NCBI RefSeq assembly: GCF_947495455.1
Contig: NZ_CANLZC010000024.1
Coordinates: 1 to 61,298 of the forward strand
From: an uncultured Shewanella sp.
Lineage (GTDB): Bacteria; Pseudomonadota; Gammaproteobacteria; Enterobacterales; Shewanellaceae
DNA length: 61,298 nucleotides
Direction of reading: 5' to 3'
Each line of letters opens with the position of its first letter. The first letter of the stretch is position 1. Under the pieces are notes generated by a model. The model searched no databases, was not told where the DNA came from, and was given only the letters and a program-made list of their open reading frames with translations. This document shows, one piece after another, positions 8,726 to 19,975 of this stretch. The position numbers and the translations under genes are program-made.

Positions 8726-10147
8726 ATGAATATGGTAATCAATAAAGAAGCTATGACACTCAAACAAATATTGGATACTCAACGCCGTGATTTCAGCGCA
8801 AACCCAATGCCATCATTAACCATTCGAATCGCTCAACTCAAAAAACTTAAAACAGCATTACTGGATAATAAAACAGCCTTACAAAATGCTTTATGCGCCG
8901 ACTTTGGTCAGCGCTCACTCGATGATACTTTAATAGCAGATATTCTTCCTTGTATTAATAACATCAATTACACTATTAAGCATCTAAAAAAATGGATGCG
9001 GCCGAGTCGCCGTCATACAGGCTTGTTATTTATGCCTGCTAAGCTTGCTGTTCATTATCAACCATTAGGGGTCATAGGGATCATTTCTCCTTGGAATTTT
9101 CCTGTCATGCTCTCTATTGGTCCATTGATCACAGCCATTGCCGCAGGCAACCGCGTCATGCTTAAATTCTCAGAATTCACTCCTGCAACCAATGCACAAT
9201 TAACAAAAATATTAAACAGTGTATTTGACAGTCAATATGTGGCTTGTATACAAGGGGAAGCGGATATCGCAGCCGAATTTTCAACACTACCTTTTGATCA
9301 TCTCCTTTACACAGGCTCTGGCACTGTCGGGCAAAAAGTCATGGAAGCCGCCGCCAAAAACCTCACTCCAGTCACTTTAGAACTCGGTGGAAAGTCTCCC
9401 GTCATCATTGCTGAAGATATGCCAATAGACATGGCTGTTGAGCGACTCATATATGGTAAATGTCTCAATGCGGGTCAAATTTGTGTCGCTCCTGACTACG
9501 TATTAGTGCCCAAACATAAACAACAAGCCTTTATTGATGCCTATAAACATCAATTTAAAAAAATGTATGGTAAGGTTAAACATAACAAAGATTACACCAG
9601 TATTGTTAATACTCGCCACTTTGAACGCCTTCAAGCATTACTCATCGACGCTCAAGCAAAAGGTGCGCATGTAGAAAGCGCCAATGACGAAGAAATCGAT
9701 TCTGATAGCAGAAAAATTCCCACACAACTCATCACTCAAGTCTCCAATGAGATGGACATTAGTCAAGACGAAATCTTTGGCCCCTTGTTGCCCATTATGA
9801 CTTATGAAAGCCTTAACGAAGCCATTCAATATGTAAATGATCATCCTCGGCCTTTAGCTTTATATTTAATGAGCTTAAAGAAGAGCATTCAACAAGAGGT
9901 ATTAACGAAAACTCACTCTGGTGGTGTTTGTATTAATGAAACTGTCTTCCATGTCGCCGTTGATGACGCACCATTTGGAGGAATAGGTCCCTCAGGTATG
10001 GGGCATTATCATGGCAAAGAAGGTTTTCTAACTTTCAGTCATGCAAAAACCGTATTGAGCCGCGGTAAAATAAACACGGGAAAATTCGTTCATCCACCTT
10101 ATGGTGGTAAAATGGGTGCCTTAATACTCAAAATATTTTTACGTTAA
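8726..10147 (+). CDS. aldehyde dehydrogenase, coniferyl-aldehyde dehydrogenase type
   Basis: 473 residues, NAD(P)-dependent aldehyde dehydrogenase superfamily. Visible landmarks are the fold start GVIGIISPWNFPVML, the cofactor loop YTGSGTVGQKVM, the general-base region TLELGGKSPVII (Glu near 219) and the nucleophile NAGQICVAPDYV (Cys near 253). The short N-terminus and C-terminal tail (FVHPPYGGKMG) are typical of the coniferyl/long-chain aldehyde branch, which oxidises aldehydes to acids; the substrate here is not established. AGGAG lies eight bases before the ATG. The gene is monocistronic and ends in a terminator, immediately beyond which a MITE has inserted. Confidence 0.9.
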   Translation: MNMVINKEAMTLKQILDTQRRDFSANPMPSLTIRIAQLKKLKTALLDNKTALQNALCADFGQRSLDDTLIADILPCINNINYTIKHLKKWMRPSRRHTGLLFMPAKLAVHYQPLGVIGIISPWNFPVMLSIGPLITAIAAGNRVMLKFSEFTPATNAQLTKILNSVFDSQYVACIQGEADIAAEFSTLPFDHLLYTGSGTVGQKVMEAAAKNLTPVTLELGGKSPVIIAEDMPIDMAVERLIYGKCLNAGQICVAPDYVLVPKHKQQAFIDAYKHQFKKMYGKVKHNKDYTSIVNTRHFERLQALLIDAQAKGAHVESANDEEIDSDSRKIPTQLITQVSNEMDISQDEIFGPLLPIMTYESLNEAIQYVNDHPRPLALYLMSLKKSIQQEVLTKTHSGGVCINETVFHVAVDDAPFGGIGPSGMGHYHGKEGFLTFSHAKTVLSRGKINTGKFVHPPYGGKMGALILKIFLR

Positions 10148-10200
10148 ACATCCATATACCCACAGCATGAAAAAAACCATCCATACCGGATCCCGCACTT

Positions 10201-10225
10201 GCCTTGTTTGTAAAACAAGGCTTTT
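10201..10225 (+). terminator. terminator of the aldehyde dehydrogenase gene
   Basis: Perfect nine-base stem GCCTTGTTT / AAACAAGGC with a three-base loop followed by TTTT. The first MITE begins two bases later. Confidence 0.85.
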
Positions 10226-10226
10226 A

Positions 10227-10585
10227 TACCAATTCCATTATATAAGTGATCTTTCAGCGGGAGTTCAACATGCTGTAGGCAAGGTCGTTAATTGCTCCTG
10301 CATTAACAGACAGTCCCACCATCCATGGTGGTCGCAGATGATTGAAGCTAATAGTGATTCTCGGCTTGGGTTCAAACGTCGCCCTACCTCCTTCATCCAT
10401 GAAGTCGTATATCGAAAGCAGCTAAGTCACATAAAGTATGTTGAAACCCGCACAAAGTGAGCTGCTCAGGCATTCCACTTCAGCGTTGCATTCATTTGAA
10501 AGGGATCACCATTACAGCATAAATGCGCCTTGAATTGAAAAGCCTGAGAAGCTCTGAATTGATCATCTATATAATAGAATTGGTA
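10227..10585. mobile_element. MITE-like element, copy 1
   Basis: A 359-base element bounded by near-perfect 25-base terminal inverted repeats starting TACCAATTCCATTATATA. It is flanked by a 3-bp duplication (TTA at 10224-10226 and 10586-10588). No transposase is encoded; the short ORFs inside are not gene-like. A 16-base palindrome (CCACCATCCATGGTGG) lies inside. It must have been moved by a transposase elsewhere in the genome. Confidence 0.85.
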
Positions 10586-10990
10586 TTATGCCACATCAAC
10601 AGCACAGATCGCTTAAGCGTTTTTCAATTGACTGAGAGAAATCACTGGGACGCCCTCTATGCTTCACCACTGCCAAACGGCCCCCTTCAAAAAAGCGTAT
10701 CCTCAGTTCTATCATCATAGTACTCTTAACGGTTACCCTATAGACTTCCAGAATAGCTATTTTAACGCTTTTCTATACTGGATTGATATATTTGGTCATA
10801 AACTTGTTTAAAAGCCCTAGAAAAGGCTTAGTGGGACTCAGAGCTCATAATTCTGGTTATAACGCGAATACAATACCTAAAATAGCTTTAATCTCGACTA
10901 AGCAATAATTGATCTGCAGCTCTTTTTAATTTCAGCCAACAAACATTCTGATGTAAAGGTAAACCATTCCCGCTCTCTTTGAAGTTATAA
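10586..10990. other. non-coding segment between the two MITEs
   Basis: About 400 bases with no convincing ORF, RBS or strong hairpin. It is AT-rich and may be degraded intergenic or gene-remnant DNA. Confidence 0.5.
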
Positions 10991-11350
10991 TACCAATTCC
11001 ATTATATAAGTGATCTTTCAGCGGGAATTCAACATGCTGTAGGCCAGGTCGTTAATTGCTCCTGCATTAACAGACAGTCCCACCATCCATGGTGGTCGCA
11101 GATGATTGAAGCTAATAGTGATTCTCGGCTTGGGTTCAAACGTCGCTCTACCTCCCTCATCCATGAGGTCGTATATCGAAAGCAGCTAAGTCACATAAAG
11201 TATGTTGAAACCCGCACAAAGTGAGCTTCTCAGACATTCCACTTCTGCGTTGCATTCATTTGAAAGGGAATCACCATTACAGCATAAATGCGCCTTGAAT
11301 TGAAAAGCCTGAGAGGCTCTGAATTGATCATCTATATAATGGAATTGGTA
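10991..11350. mobile_element. MITE-like element, copy 2
   Basis: A 360-base element in the same orientation as copy 1, differing at only about a dozen positions. It has the same terminal inverted repeats and a different 3-bp target duplication (TAA at 10988-10990 and 11351-11353). Different duplications show two separate insertions rather than one local duplication. High identity indicates recent activity. Confidence 0.85.
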
Positions 11351-11384
11351 TAACAGCACACCTAAAACAAATGACCCAAAACAA

Positions 11385-11413
11385 AAAACCACTGAAAAAT
11401 ATCAGTGGTTTCT
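11385..11413 (-). terminator. terminator of the rplU-rpmA-obgE group
   Basis: Stem AAACCACTGA / TCAGTGGTTT around AAAATA, downstream of the obgE stop, with a T-run on the minus strand. Confidence 0.8.
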
Positions 11414-11449
11414 TATGTTCATCGCAGGGATAAAGCTTGAAAGATTACA

Positions 11450-12649
<1,200 letters not shown>

Positions 12650-12708
12650 TTATACTGTGTTACTCACTCTGTGACCAAATAACAGTTTTATTGTTATACA
12701 AAAACAAA

Positions 12709-12731
12709 AGCCCCACCAATGGCGGGGCTCT
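12709..12731 (-). terminator. terminator/attenuator after rpmA
   Basis: GC-rich stem GAGCCCCGCCA / TGGTGGGGCTTTTG read on the minus strand, with a T-run, between rpmA and obgE. It would uncouple the high expression of the ribosomal genes from obgE. Confidence 0.8.
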
Positions 12732-12759
12732 TTCAGTCATTTGCGCTTAGCGCTACAAA

Positions 12760-13017
<258 letters not shown>

Positions 13018-13029
13018 CTAGACTCCTAA

Positions 13030-13341
13030 TTAAGCGTTGATAGCTGTAATTTTAACTTCGGTGAACCATTGACGATGGCCCATTTTTTTATCGTGGTGCT
13101 TACGACGACGGAACTTAACGATTGTTACTTTCTCATCACGGCCGTGGCTAACAACTTCAGCAACAACCTTACCACCTTCAACTAAAGGTGCACCTACATG
13201 TACTGTTTCACCATCAGCAACCAAAAGAACTTGATCGAATTCGATAGTTTCACCAGTAGCAACTTCTAATTTTTCCAAACGAACTGTATGGCCTTCAGCA
13301 ACACGATGCTGCTTACCACCACTTTGAAAAACAGCGTACAT
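13030..13341 (-). CDS. rplU: 50S ribosomal protein L21
   Basis: 103 residues, full length. It has the family start [17 protein letters not shown] and the basic [14 protein letters not shown] segment that binds 23S rRNA. It is the first gene of the rplU-rpmA group, divergent from ispB as in Escherichia coli. The 280-base divergent gap to ispB must hold both promoters. Confidence 0.98.
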   Translation of the reverse strand: MYAVFQSGGKQHRVAEGHTVRLEKLEVATGETIEFDQVLLVADGETVHVGAPLVEGGKVVAEVVSHGRDEKVTIVKFRRRKHHDKKMGHRQWFTEVKITAINA

Positions 13342-13621
13342 AGCTATTTTACTCCAAAATTTCTAGCACGCCGCTCAATAATGTTGAGATCGGGGTGCCA
13401 CAAAAGCTTTAATGACAATGGTCGCGGAGTTTACGCTAAGAAGACTTCACTGACAAGTCTTAATTCCGAAAGAATAAAAAAAGAACATTATTCGGTATTC
13501 TTTCTCATTCTCATGCTGTCTTGTACGTTAAATTTAGGTAGAATCCCAATATCTATTTTATTTGAATCTAGCATTGCGTTGCTTCCATAGTATTTGCAGC
13601 CAATCGAACCCGAGTCTATTT

Positions 13622-14593
13622 ATGGATTTAAACGCCATTCGACATCTTGCAGACAATGATATGCAAGATGTTAATAAATTGATTTACAAACAGTTAGAAT
13701 CTGATGTAGCCCTAATCAATCAACTAGGTGTCTATATTATTAATGGCGGTGGAAAGCGTATGCGTCCACTGCTTTGCATCCTCGCATCTCGCGCTATGGG
13801 ATACCAAGGTGAAGATCATTTAAAACTTGCCGCCATCATAGAATTCATCCATACCGCCTCTTTACTCCATGATGACGTGGTTGATGAATCATTACTCAGA
13901 CGCGGGCGAGAAACCGCAAACGCTTTATTTGGCAATAGTGCCAGCGTGCTTGTCGGCGATTTTCTTTATACCCGTTCATTTCAAATGATGACGGAATTGA
14001 AAAGCCTAAAAGTACTTGAAATTCTTGCTGATACAACCAATATCTTAGCCGAAGGCGAAGTGTTACAATTAATGAATTGCAATGATCCCAATACCAGCGA
14101 AGCGGATTATATGCGGGTCATTTACTGTAAAACCGCAAAATTATTTGAAGCCGCCACCCAACTGGCTGGTGTTATTGCAGCAAGCTCTAGCGATGCCCAG
14201 AAGGCACTTGCTGAATACGGTAAATATTTAGGAACCGCTTTTCAACTCACTGATGATTTGCTGGATTACACCGCAAATACTGAAGAATTAGGTAAAAATA
14301 TTGGTGATGATCTTGCTGAAGGTAAACCAACATTACCCTTAATCCATGCCATCACACATGGTAGCGAGCAAGAAGTTGCCTTAATCAAAGAAGCCATTAA
14401 AAAAGGCGATGGTACCGAGCATATCGATACTATTTTAGCGACATTAAACCGCTGTGGCGCATTAGAATATACAGAAAAAAGAGCGCAAGAAGAGTCTAAT
14501 AAAGCCATTCAAGCCTTAAGGAATATTCCTGAGTCAGATTATAAAACAGCGCTGATTTCACTCGCTAAAATAGCCGTCTCCCGTAAATACTAA
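13622..14593 (+). CDS. ispB: octaprenyl diphosphate synthase
   Basis: 323 residues from the ATG at 13622; an in-frame TTG 20 codons upstream adds residues not seen in the family. The two Asp-rich motifs are HDDVVDE (Asp84) and TDDLLDY (Asp211), which bind Mg-diphosphate, with the GGGKRMRP substrate-binding stretch near residue 39. It makes the C40 (or similar) side chain of ubiquinone and menaquinone at the cytoplasmic face of the membrane. The RBS is weak. The C-terminus YKTALISLAKIAVSRKY is typical. Confidence 0.96.
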   Translation: MDLNAIRHLADNDMQDVNKLIYKQLESDVALINQLGVYIINGGGKRMRPLLCILASRAMGYQGEDHLKLAAIIEFIHTASLLHDDVVDESLLRRGRETANALFGNSASVLVGDFLYTRSFQMMTELKSLKVLEILADTTNILAEGEVLQLMNCNDPNTSEADYMRVIYCKTAKLFEAATQLAGVIAASSSDAQKALAEYGKYLGTAFQLTDDLLDYTANTEELGKNIGDDLAEGKPTLPLIHAITHGSEQEVALIKEAIKKGDGTEHIDTILATLNRCGALEYTEKRAQEESNKAIQALRNIPESDYKTALISLAKIAVSRKY

Positions 14594-14630
14594 CGCAATT
14601 TATTATGACGTTTTCACCCGTTACGAGTAT

Positions 14631-14660
14631 AAAAATGGCGCTATCAAGCGCCATTTTTAT
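14631..14660. terminator. bidirectional terminator ispB/mdh
   Basis: Stem AAAATGGCGCT / AGCGCCATTTTT with a 4-base loop between the convergent ispB and mdh genes. Confidence 0.9.
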
Positions 14661-14689
14661 AGTTATACCCGTGATACTCAATTGGAAAC

Positions 14690-15625
14690 TTATTTTACAA
14701 AGTCAATGCCCAATTCAATATCACCTTTTAAGGTCTCTAACATGCTATCACGAGCGTTCGCTTCAAAGGCACTGATCTCGCCATAAGCCAATACTTTTTC
14801 CACACCTTGCTTACCAAGCAAGACAGGTTGAGCAAAGAACTGCGCATGCTCACTACCGCCATCAACATAAGCACATTCAACGACGTTTGCTTCCCCCTGT
14901 AAACCACGTACTAAGGATAAACCAAAACGACATGCTGCTTGGCCCATAGATAAGGTCGCACTTCCGCCACCCGCTTTGGCTTCAACCACTTCTGTTCCTG
15001 CATTTTGAATACGCGTCGTCAATGCAGCCACTTCTTCATCTGTAAAACTCACTCCTTCTACTTGTGAAAGTAAAGGTAGAATGGTCACTCCACTATGTCC
15101 GCCAATAACATTGACATTCACATCATCAACATTTAGGCCTTTCGCTTCAGCAATAAAGGTTTCAGAGCGGATCACATCCAATGTTGTGACACCAAATAAG
15201 CGGCTCTTATCATACACGCCCGCCTTTTTTAAGACTTCAGCCGCAATGGCTACAGTTGTATTAACGGGGTTAGTGATAATACCGATAAGTGCTTTAGGGC
15301 AGTTATCTGCACATTTCTGAACAAGGTTTTTGACAATACCTGCGTTAATATTGAACAAGTCTGAACGATCCATACCTGGCTTACGAGCAACGCCAGCAGA
15401 AATAAGAACAACATCGGCATCAACAAGGGCCGCTGAAGGATCTTCTCCAGCAAAACCTTTCACATCAACATCTGTTGGAATATGACTCAAGTCAACGGCA
15501 ACACCTGGCGTTACAGGGGCGATGTCATACAGCGATAATGCAGACCCAGCTGGTAATTGTGTCTTCAGCAATAAGGCTAATGCTTGTCCAATACCACCTG
15601 CGGCACCAAGAACGGCAACTTTCAT
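14690..15625 (-). CDS. mdh: malate dehydrogenase (NAD)
   Basis: 311 residues from the ATG at 15625, with GGAG seven bases upstream. The N-terminal Rossmann motif is [16 protein letters not shown]. The substrate arginines are in [11 protein letters not shown], and the catalytic His is in [13 protein letters not shown]. It interconverts malate and oxaloacetate in the TCA cycle. It is divergent from argR, the conserved gammaproteobacterial arrangement. Confidence 0.98.
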   Translation of the reverse strand: MKVAVLGAAGGIGQALALLLKTQLPAGSALSLYDIAPVTPGVAVDLSHIPTDVDVKGFAGEDPSAALVDADVVLISAGVARKPGMDRSDLFNINAGIVKNLVQKCADNCPKALIGIITNPVNTTVAIAAEVLKKAGVYDKSRLFGVTTLDVIRSETFIAEAKGLNVDDVNVNVIGGHSGVTILPLLSQVEGVSFTDEEVAALTTRIQNAGTEVVEAKAGGGSATLSMGQAACRFGLSLVRGLQGEANVVECAYVDGGSEHAQFFAQPVLLGKQGVEKVLAYGEISAFEANARDSMLETLKGDIELGIDFVK

Positions 15626-15860
15626 AGTTTTCTCCATTAATTCTCTGATAGTGTGTAAACTAGAACAATTTTAATGCCGTCACCCTACTGGATTAACGAC
15701 AAAAGTTCAATTACTCTAACGTTATGTTTATTTTAACTGGGGGTTACTAAAGTAAAACAACTGAGTTACAATAAACACAAAAAAACCACCTAAGAAACAT
15801 CAAGTGTATTACTCTTCATTCACTCCCCTCACGCTTTTTCCGCTATCAACATTACCCAAT

Positions 15861-15874
15861 TGAATTCTTATTCA
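15861..15874. promoter_or_regulatory. ARG box (ArgR operator)
   Basis: TGAATTCTTATTCA is a perfect TGAAT-N4-ATTCA palindrome, the ArgR consensus. It lies in the mdh/argR gap about 77 bases before the argR start, just upstream of the argR -35. A weaker half site, TGAATAAAGAATAA, overlaps about 15933. Together they fit negative autoregulation by arginine. Confidence 0.75.
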
Positions 15875-15891
15875 CTAAAAACGAATAATTG

Positions 15892-15920
15892 TTGACAAAT
15901 AGTGCCGTAATACTCAGAAT
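15892..15920 (+). promoter_or_regulatory. probable argR promoter
   Basis: TTGACA at 15892, then 17 bases, then CAGAAT as -10. The -35 is perfect and the -10 poor. The ARG box lies about 20 bases upstream. Confidence 0.5.
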
Positions 15921-15950
15921 AAGGCGTATTTTTGAATAAAGAATAATAAT

Positions 15951-16424
15951 ATGATGCCAGTAATTAGAAATCAGGATGATCTTGTTAAAACTTTTAAAGC
16001 CATTTTAAAAGAAGAGCGTTTTGGCTCCCAAAGTGAAATTGTGAATGCATTGCAAGCCGAGGGCTTTAGCAATATCAACCAATCCAAAGTCTCACGCATG
16101 CTCAGTAAATTCGGTGCCGTGAGAACCCGTAATGCCAAGCAACAAATGGTTTATTGTTTACCAGCAGAATTAGGCGTCCCCACCGCGACCAGTCCATTAA
16201 AAAATTTAGTACTGGATGTTGATCATAACCAAGCCATGATAGTGGTAAGAACAAGCCCAGGGGCGGCACAATTGATTGCCCGTTTATTAGATTCTATCGG
16301 TAAGCCTGAAGGTATTTTAGGTACAATTGCCGGTGATGATACCATTTTTATCACTCCGTCAAATATCCAAGATATTGAAGATACACTACAAACAGTTAAG
16401 TCATTATTTAACTATAATGATTAA
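15951..16424 (+). CDS. argR: arginine repressor
   Basis: 157 residues, the normal length. An N-terminal winged helix-turn-helix (about 1-75, with [14 protein letters not shown] and [22 protein letters not shown]) precedes a C-terminal oligomerisation and arginine-binding domain ([30 protein letters not shown]). The hexamer binds ARG boxes when arginine is abundant and represses arginine biosynthesis genes. The consensus box in front of it implies autoregulation. Confidence 0.98.
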   Translation: MMPVIRNQDDLVKTFKAILKEERFGSQSEIVNALQAEGFSNINQSKVSRMLSKFGAVRTRNAKQQMVYCLPAELGVPTATSPLKNLVLDVDHNQAMIVVRTSPGAAQLIARLLDSIGKPEGILGTIAGDDTIFITPSNIQDIEDTLQTVKSLFNYND

Positions 16425-16586
16425 ATATTAAGCTGTTATATAAAGGTATTATTGGAATGCTCACTAAAACTGGGGATTTCAATCAATACCATCTTAGAAA
16501 ATAATACATAAAAACATAAAATTGACAAATGTATCCCACATATTTACTATCCGTTTTTTTCAGTAATTAACAAAGTCAATTAACGT

Positions 16587-17294
16587 ATGTTTAAATATTT
16601 TTTTATCATTTTATCTTTAGTGTTTCTTTCTGGCTGTACAAAAACTATCGATGCAAACTATCAATCAGGCATCAACATTAGTAATAATGTACTAGAAAAT
16701 AAGAAAATAGCTGTGCATGAATTTGAAGACCTACGAGCTTGGATCGACACATCAGACAAAAAATCTCCCTCATTTATTGCTCAACAAGGCGTATGGCGAT
16801 TCGGTTTAAGTTACCAAGGTACTGATTATCAAAAAATATCCTATATTTTGCAGGATATTTTCATTAATGAACTTCAATCTGTCTCTGCAGATGCATTTAG
16901 TTTTGATAAAAACTTACCATTTGATTATGAATTGAAAGGAAAAATTATTAATTTTGAATTTGAAAATGAAACAGGTTTTGTGACGGTCACAAGCAAAAGA
17001 CACGTTTCACTACAATTAACCTTAAATGATAACCTTGGCCAGCCTGTTGTTTATAATGAAATTTTCAACGAAGTCGATCGTGAAAATGAGGGAATGGGCA
17101 TACTACATAGTACCAATGTCAAAAAATTGCTCCAGAATCAATTAAAGAAAACGATAACTCATGCAATTGAAAAATTTAATATTGAAGTGGCAAAACAGGG
17201 TGTCAGCCAAGTCATTGTGAGTTTAAATGGCAAAACAATTAACACCATCAATAATGGTTTCATTTATGAAAGCTATGCAATGACAATGAAATAA
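16587..17294 (+). CDS. putative lipoprotein of unknown function
   Basis: 235 residues. The N-terminus is a short lipoprotein signal ending in the lipobox LSGC, with lipidated Cys near residue 17 followed by TKT, compatible with outer-membrane sorting. The body begins KKIAVHEFEDLRAWI, resembling auxiliary lipoproteins of the YajG or ABC-transport-associated type that start with a beta-strand and a conserved Asp. I cannot assign a family. The gene lies alone between argR and the DyP peroxidase gene and ends before a hairpin. Confidence 0.7.
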   Translation: MFKYFFIILSLVFLSGCTKTIDANYQSGINISNNVLENKKIAVHEFEDLRAWIDTSDKKSPSFIAQQGVWRFGLSYQGTDYQKISYILQDIFINELQSVSADAFSFDKNLPFDYELKGKIINFEFENETGFVTVTSKRHVSLQLTLNDNLGQPVVYNEIFNEVDRENEGMGILHSTNVKKLLQNQLKKTITHAIEKFNIEVAKQGVSQVIVSLNGKTINTINNGFIYESYAMTMK

Positions 17295-17307
17295 GAATGG
17301 CAAAATT

Positions 17308-17339
17308 CACAAGCAGTGCTAATAAAAGTTCTGCTTGTG
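17308..17339. terminator. convergent terminator
   Basis: Nine-base arms CACAAGCAG and CTGCTTGTG around a 14-base loop between the convergent lipoprotein and peroxidase genes. Confidence 0.65.
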
Positions 17340-17352
17340 CATTTCACTTACC

Positions 17353-18285
17353 TTAAGTATTTGCAATCATAAAATCTAATGATGGTGCGAAAAATGATGA
17401 ACCTGTTATGGCTTGAGTAAAGTGCATCAAATGATCGTGATGACCCTCTTTATCGCCTAGCATCATACTTTCCAGCATTTTTTCAAAATTAATAGCATTT
17501 TCGCACAGTGAGATAAACATCAAACCTTGTTCTTTGACGGAGCCAAATGGCATACTTTGACGTAGAATTTCTCTTGAATTACCTTGCTCATCTTTTAAAC
17601 TAACACGCTTGATATGGCTAAAGAGCGGCTTATCTTCAGAAGCATATTCAATATTATCCTGCTTAGTTCTACCGATAATATCTTCTTGCTTTTTCTGAGG
17701 AAGCTTATTCCACTTGCTTAAATTATGCACAAACTTTTGAACATGTACATAACTGCCACCACTAAAATTCGGCTCTCTTTCCCCCACTAAAGCCACTGCT
17801 TGCCGCTGCCTGCCTTGAGGGTTTTCAGTCCCATCCACAAAACCAGTAAGATCTCGGCTATCCATGAAACGAAAGCCCCTTTCTTCGTCGACAAGTTCAA
17901 CTAAGCCATCAAACATCTGATCCACTTCGTTAGCAACGAGATGTAAAATATCAAATCTATCACTGCGAATATGAACAAATAAATCATATTCCAAAGCAGG
18001 CGCTTCTCTATTACCTTCTTGGATAGCAGGAAAAGGCTTCAACTGTTCTGGGCGAAGATCACCATAAAGGTTTTCCCAATAATTGGCGCCGATGGCAATA
18101 AAACCATTAAAGGCACTATCAGCATACTTATCAGCTAATTCATACAAATATTGAGCAACATTAGCAACACAAGGACGCAGCTGAGACTCAACATTTTCAT
18201 TTGCATTTAGCATCAAATAAACACTATGCAAGTTTCCCTCAGCACAAATTCCTAACTGTTCACGAGGCATTGTCTGACTTTCCAT
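17353..18285 (-). CDS. DyP-type heme peroxidase (YfeX-like)
   Basis: 310 residues, close to YfeX in length. Landmarks are the distal motif GFVDGTENPQG (Asp near 147), the probable proximal heme His in LFSHIKRVS (near 222), the conserved Arg in ILRQSMPFG, and the C-terminal SSFFAPSLDFM. Such enzymes use hydrogen peroxide to oxidise dyes, phenols or porphyrinogens in the cytoplasm. There is no Tat signal and no encapsulin-type gene beside it. AAGGTGATGAGAG precedes the ATG. fpr lies about 95 bases upstream on the same strand and may be co-transcribed, which would pair a flavin reductase with a peroxidase. Confidence 0.93.
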   Translation of the reverse strand: MESQTMPREQLGICAEGNLHSVYLMLNANENVESQLRPCVANVAQYLYELADKYADSAFNGFIAIGANYWENLYGDLRPEQLKPFPAIQEGNREAPALEYDLFVHIRSDRFDILHLVANEVDQMFDGLVELVDEERGFRFMDSRDLTGFVDGTENPQGRQRQAVALVGEREPNFSGGSYVHVQKFVHNLSKWNKLPQKKQEDIIGRTKQDNIEYASEDKPLFSHIKRVSLKDEQGNSREILRQSMPFGSVKEQGLMFISLCENAINFEKMLESMMLGDKEGHHDHLMHFTQAITGSSFFAPSLDFMIANT

Positions 18286-18380
18286 CTCTCATCACCTTTA
18301 TCACGAAACTTTCTCAACCTAATAATCCATCACTTATATAAAATGATGATTCAAAATTAATAAATTTGAATCATCATTCA

Positions 18381-19130
18381 TTACCAATATTTCTCCATCG
18401 TTATCTGACCCGGTACACGACGTAAATTCTTCGTTAACCCTTTAGCTTTCAACACCTCAACGGATTCTGAGATCATACCAGGATTGCCACAAAGCATAAC
18501 CTGGGAATGCTCAGGACTCAGTGTCGTCTCGGCCATTTTTTCTATGTCGCCAGACGCTAACGCAGCAGGAATACGTTCCATTAATGCGCCATTGACTGCT
18601 TCTCTAGTCACAGACAAGATTAACCTAAACTGATCGGCATATCTTGATGCTAATTCATGTAGTTTATCTAAATAAGCTAAATCTTTTTTTTCTCTAACAC
18701 CATAAACTAAAATCACTTTTCTAAAGCGTTGCCAAGGCTCTTTCGTATCCATGATTGAAATAAAAGGCCCTACAGCCGTACCCGTCGCTAAGAACCATAA
18801 ATCAGATGACACTTGCTGCTCTTTTGGCAATTCATCTAATGTCATAAAACCAGCTGCTGCCGTTGTCACCTCAATTTCATCGCCAGCCTCTAATAAATGT
18901 AGACGAGGCGATAATTGACCTCCCTCTACGGTAACAGCTAACACCTCAAGATACTGAGCATCGGGACCATTCACTAACGAATAGGCCCTAGCAACCCGCC
19001 TGTCATCAATCATTTGGCTTAGTTTGATAAATTGACCAGCAATAAAAGGAGAAAGATCTGACTTTATTTTTAAAGTAAACAACTTATCATTCCAATCAAT
19101 GCGTTCAACAACTTGACCTGTAGTCCACAT
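18381..19130 (-). CDS. fpr: ferredoxin/flavodoxin-NADP+ reductase
   Basis: 249 residues from the ATG at 19130 (GAGGTGATT before it; the longer frame adds only a GTG-Ile). The FAD-binding part has RAYSLVNGP (R-x-Y-S). The NADP part has WFLATGTAVGPF and MLCGNPGM, and the protein ends EKYW with the C-terminal Trp typical of subclass-I bacterial Fpr. It transfers electrons between NADPH and ferredoxin or flavodoxin and is often induced by oxidative stress, which fits the downstream peroxidase gene. Confidence 0.95.
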   Translation of the reverse strand: MWTTGQVVERIDWNDKLFTLKIKSDLSPFIAGQFIKLSQMIDDRRVARAYSLVNGPDAQYLEVLAVTVEGGQLSPRLHLLEAGDEIEVTTAAAGFMTLDELPKEQQVSSDLWFLATGTAVGPFISIMDTKEPWQRFRKVILVYGVREKKDLAYLDKLHELASRYADQFRLILSVTREAVNGALMERIPAALASGDIEKMAETTLSPEHSQVMLCGNPGMISESVEVLKAKGLTKNLRRVPGQITMEKYW

Positions 19131-19409
19131 AATCACCTCATAGGATGAAAAAACAAGAATTATTAAATTAACACAAGCTTAGAAGAAAATGTAAACACAC
19201 CGACTATGAAAAAATACCATTATCTTAATGAATACAACTTACCCAGAAAAGCTAAAATAACCACAACAAAAGGGATTAACAGTTCACAAGGTCAATAAAA
19301 CCAAGTTAAACAGTAAATAAAACCATATGATGAATACTTTATATTTTATATGAAAAGTGCTTAAATAACATCATAAGGTGATTTTTTCGTTCAGTAGAAG
19401 AGCTGTGAC

Positions 19410-19598
19410 ATGAAGGATTCAAAGCAAAATAAACAAAGTATGTATTCCAATTGCAGGAGTTGTAACCGCATGGTCACCATCGAAGGTGAAGTAATATGTT
19501 ACAAAAAAGGAAGCATTGTATCATTAACACAATCGCCTCCTTCTTCTCAAACGTATTTACTCTGCCATGATTGGAAATTAGGACGATTAACCTATTAA
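19410..19598 (+). CDS. small Cys-containing protein, hypothetical
   Basis: 62 residues. It contains NCRSCNRMV (CxxC), then VICYKK and LLCHDW, a pattern that could bind a metal ion through four Cys. It is preceded by AGAAGAG eight bases before the ATG. It ends with a 4-base overlap onto the convergent 87-residue gene. I do not recognise it. Its size and lack of known relatives leave real doubt. Confidence 0.4.
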   Translation: MKDSKQNKQSMYSNCRSCNRMVTIEGEVICYKKGSIVSLTQSPPSSQTYLLCHDWKLGRLTY

Positions 19599-19858
19599 TC
19601 ACTGATCACAGTAGTAAAATCGGTCTTTGATACAGAAGACTCTTTAATTATTCCTTCCAAATTTTCAGTGACCGTGATCTTTGCGAGGCTCAACCCGCGG
19701 GTTGTTACTCTCATTCCAGCATTTAAATCAAAATAAACCCTAGCCAGTTCATCTTGCTCTAAACCACGTTTCTTGAGCGTTGCCATTATTGCTAACCAAT
19801 CAGTATTTACTTTACTCGTTTGACCTTCAATGTTAACGCGTAGGGGAATATTCTTCAT
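19595..19858 (-). CDS. conserved small protein, paralogue B of a tandem pair
   Basis: 87 residues. It starts MKNIPLRVNIEGQ, then KVNTDWLAIMATLKKRGL, then NAGMRVTTRGLSLAK, all shared with the next gene upstream (about 60 percent identity by eye). The C-terminal 20 residues differ. GAGGAG precedes the ATG at 10 bases. There is no signal or membrane segment, so it is cytoplasmic. Function unknown. The tandem duplicate implies recent expansion and possible division of labour. Confidence 0.75.
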   Translation of the reverse strand: MKNIPLRVNIEGQTSKVNTDWLAIMATLKKRGLEQDELARVYFDLNAGMRVTTRGLSLAKITVTENLEGIIKESSVSKTDFTTVISD

Positions 19859-19975
19859 TAGTATTATCTCCTCTGGATGCTTTAGGTATAGCTTATAACT
19901 AATCTATATTAAATAACCCAGTGATATCTACCATTAATTGATATTTAACCTATTTACGTCATCAATAACACCAAG

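Noticed and set aside
10167..10720. ORFs within and beside MITE copy 1
   Set aside because: They run across element ends, lack RBS and protein-like composition, and the same frames are not kept in copy 2.
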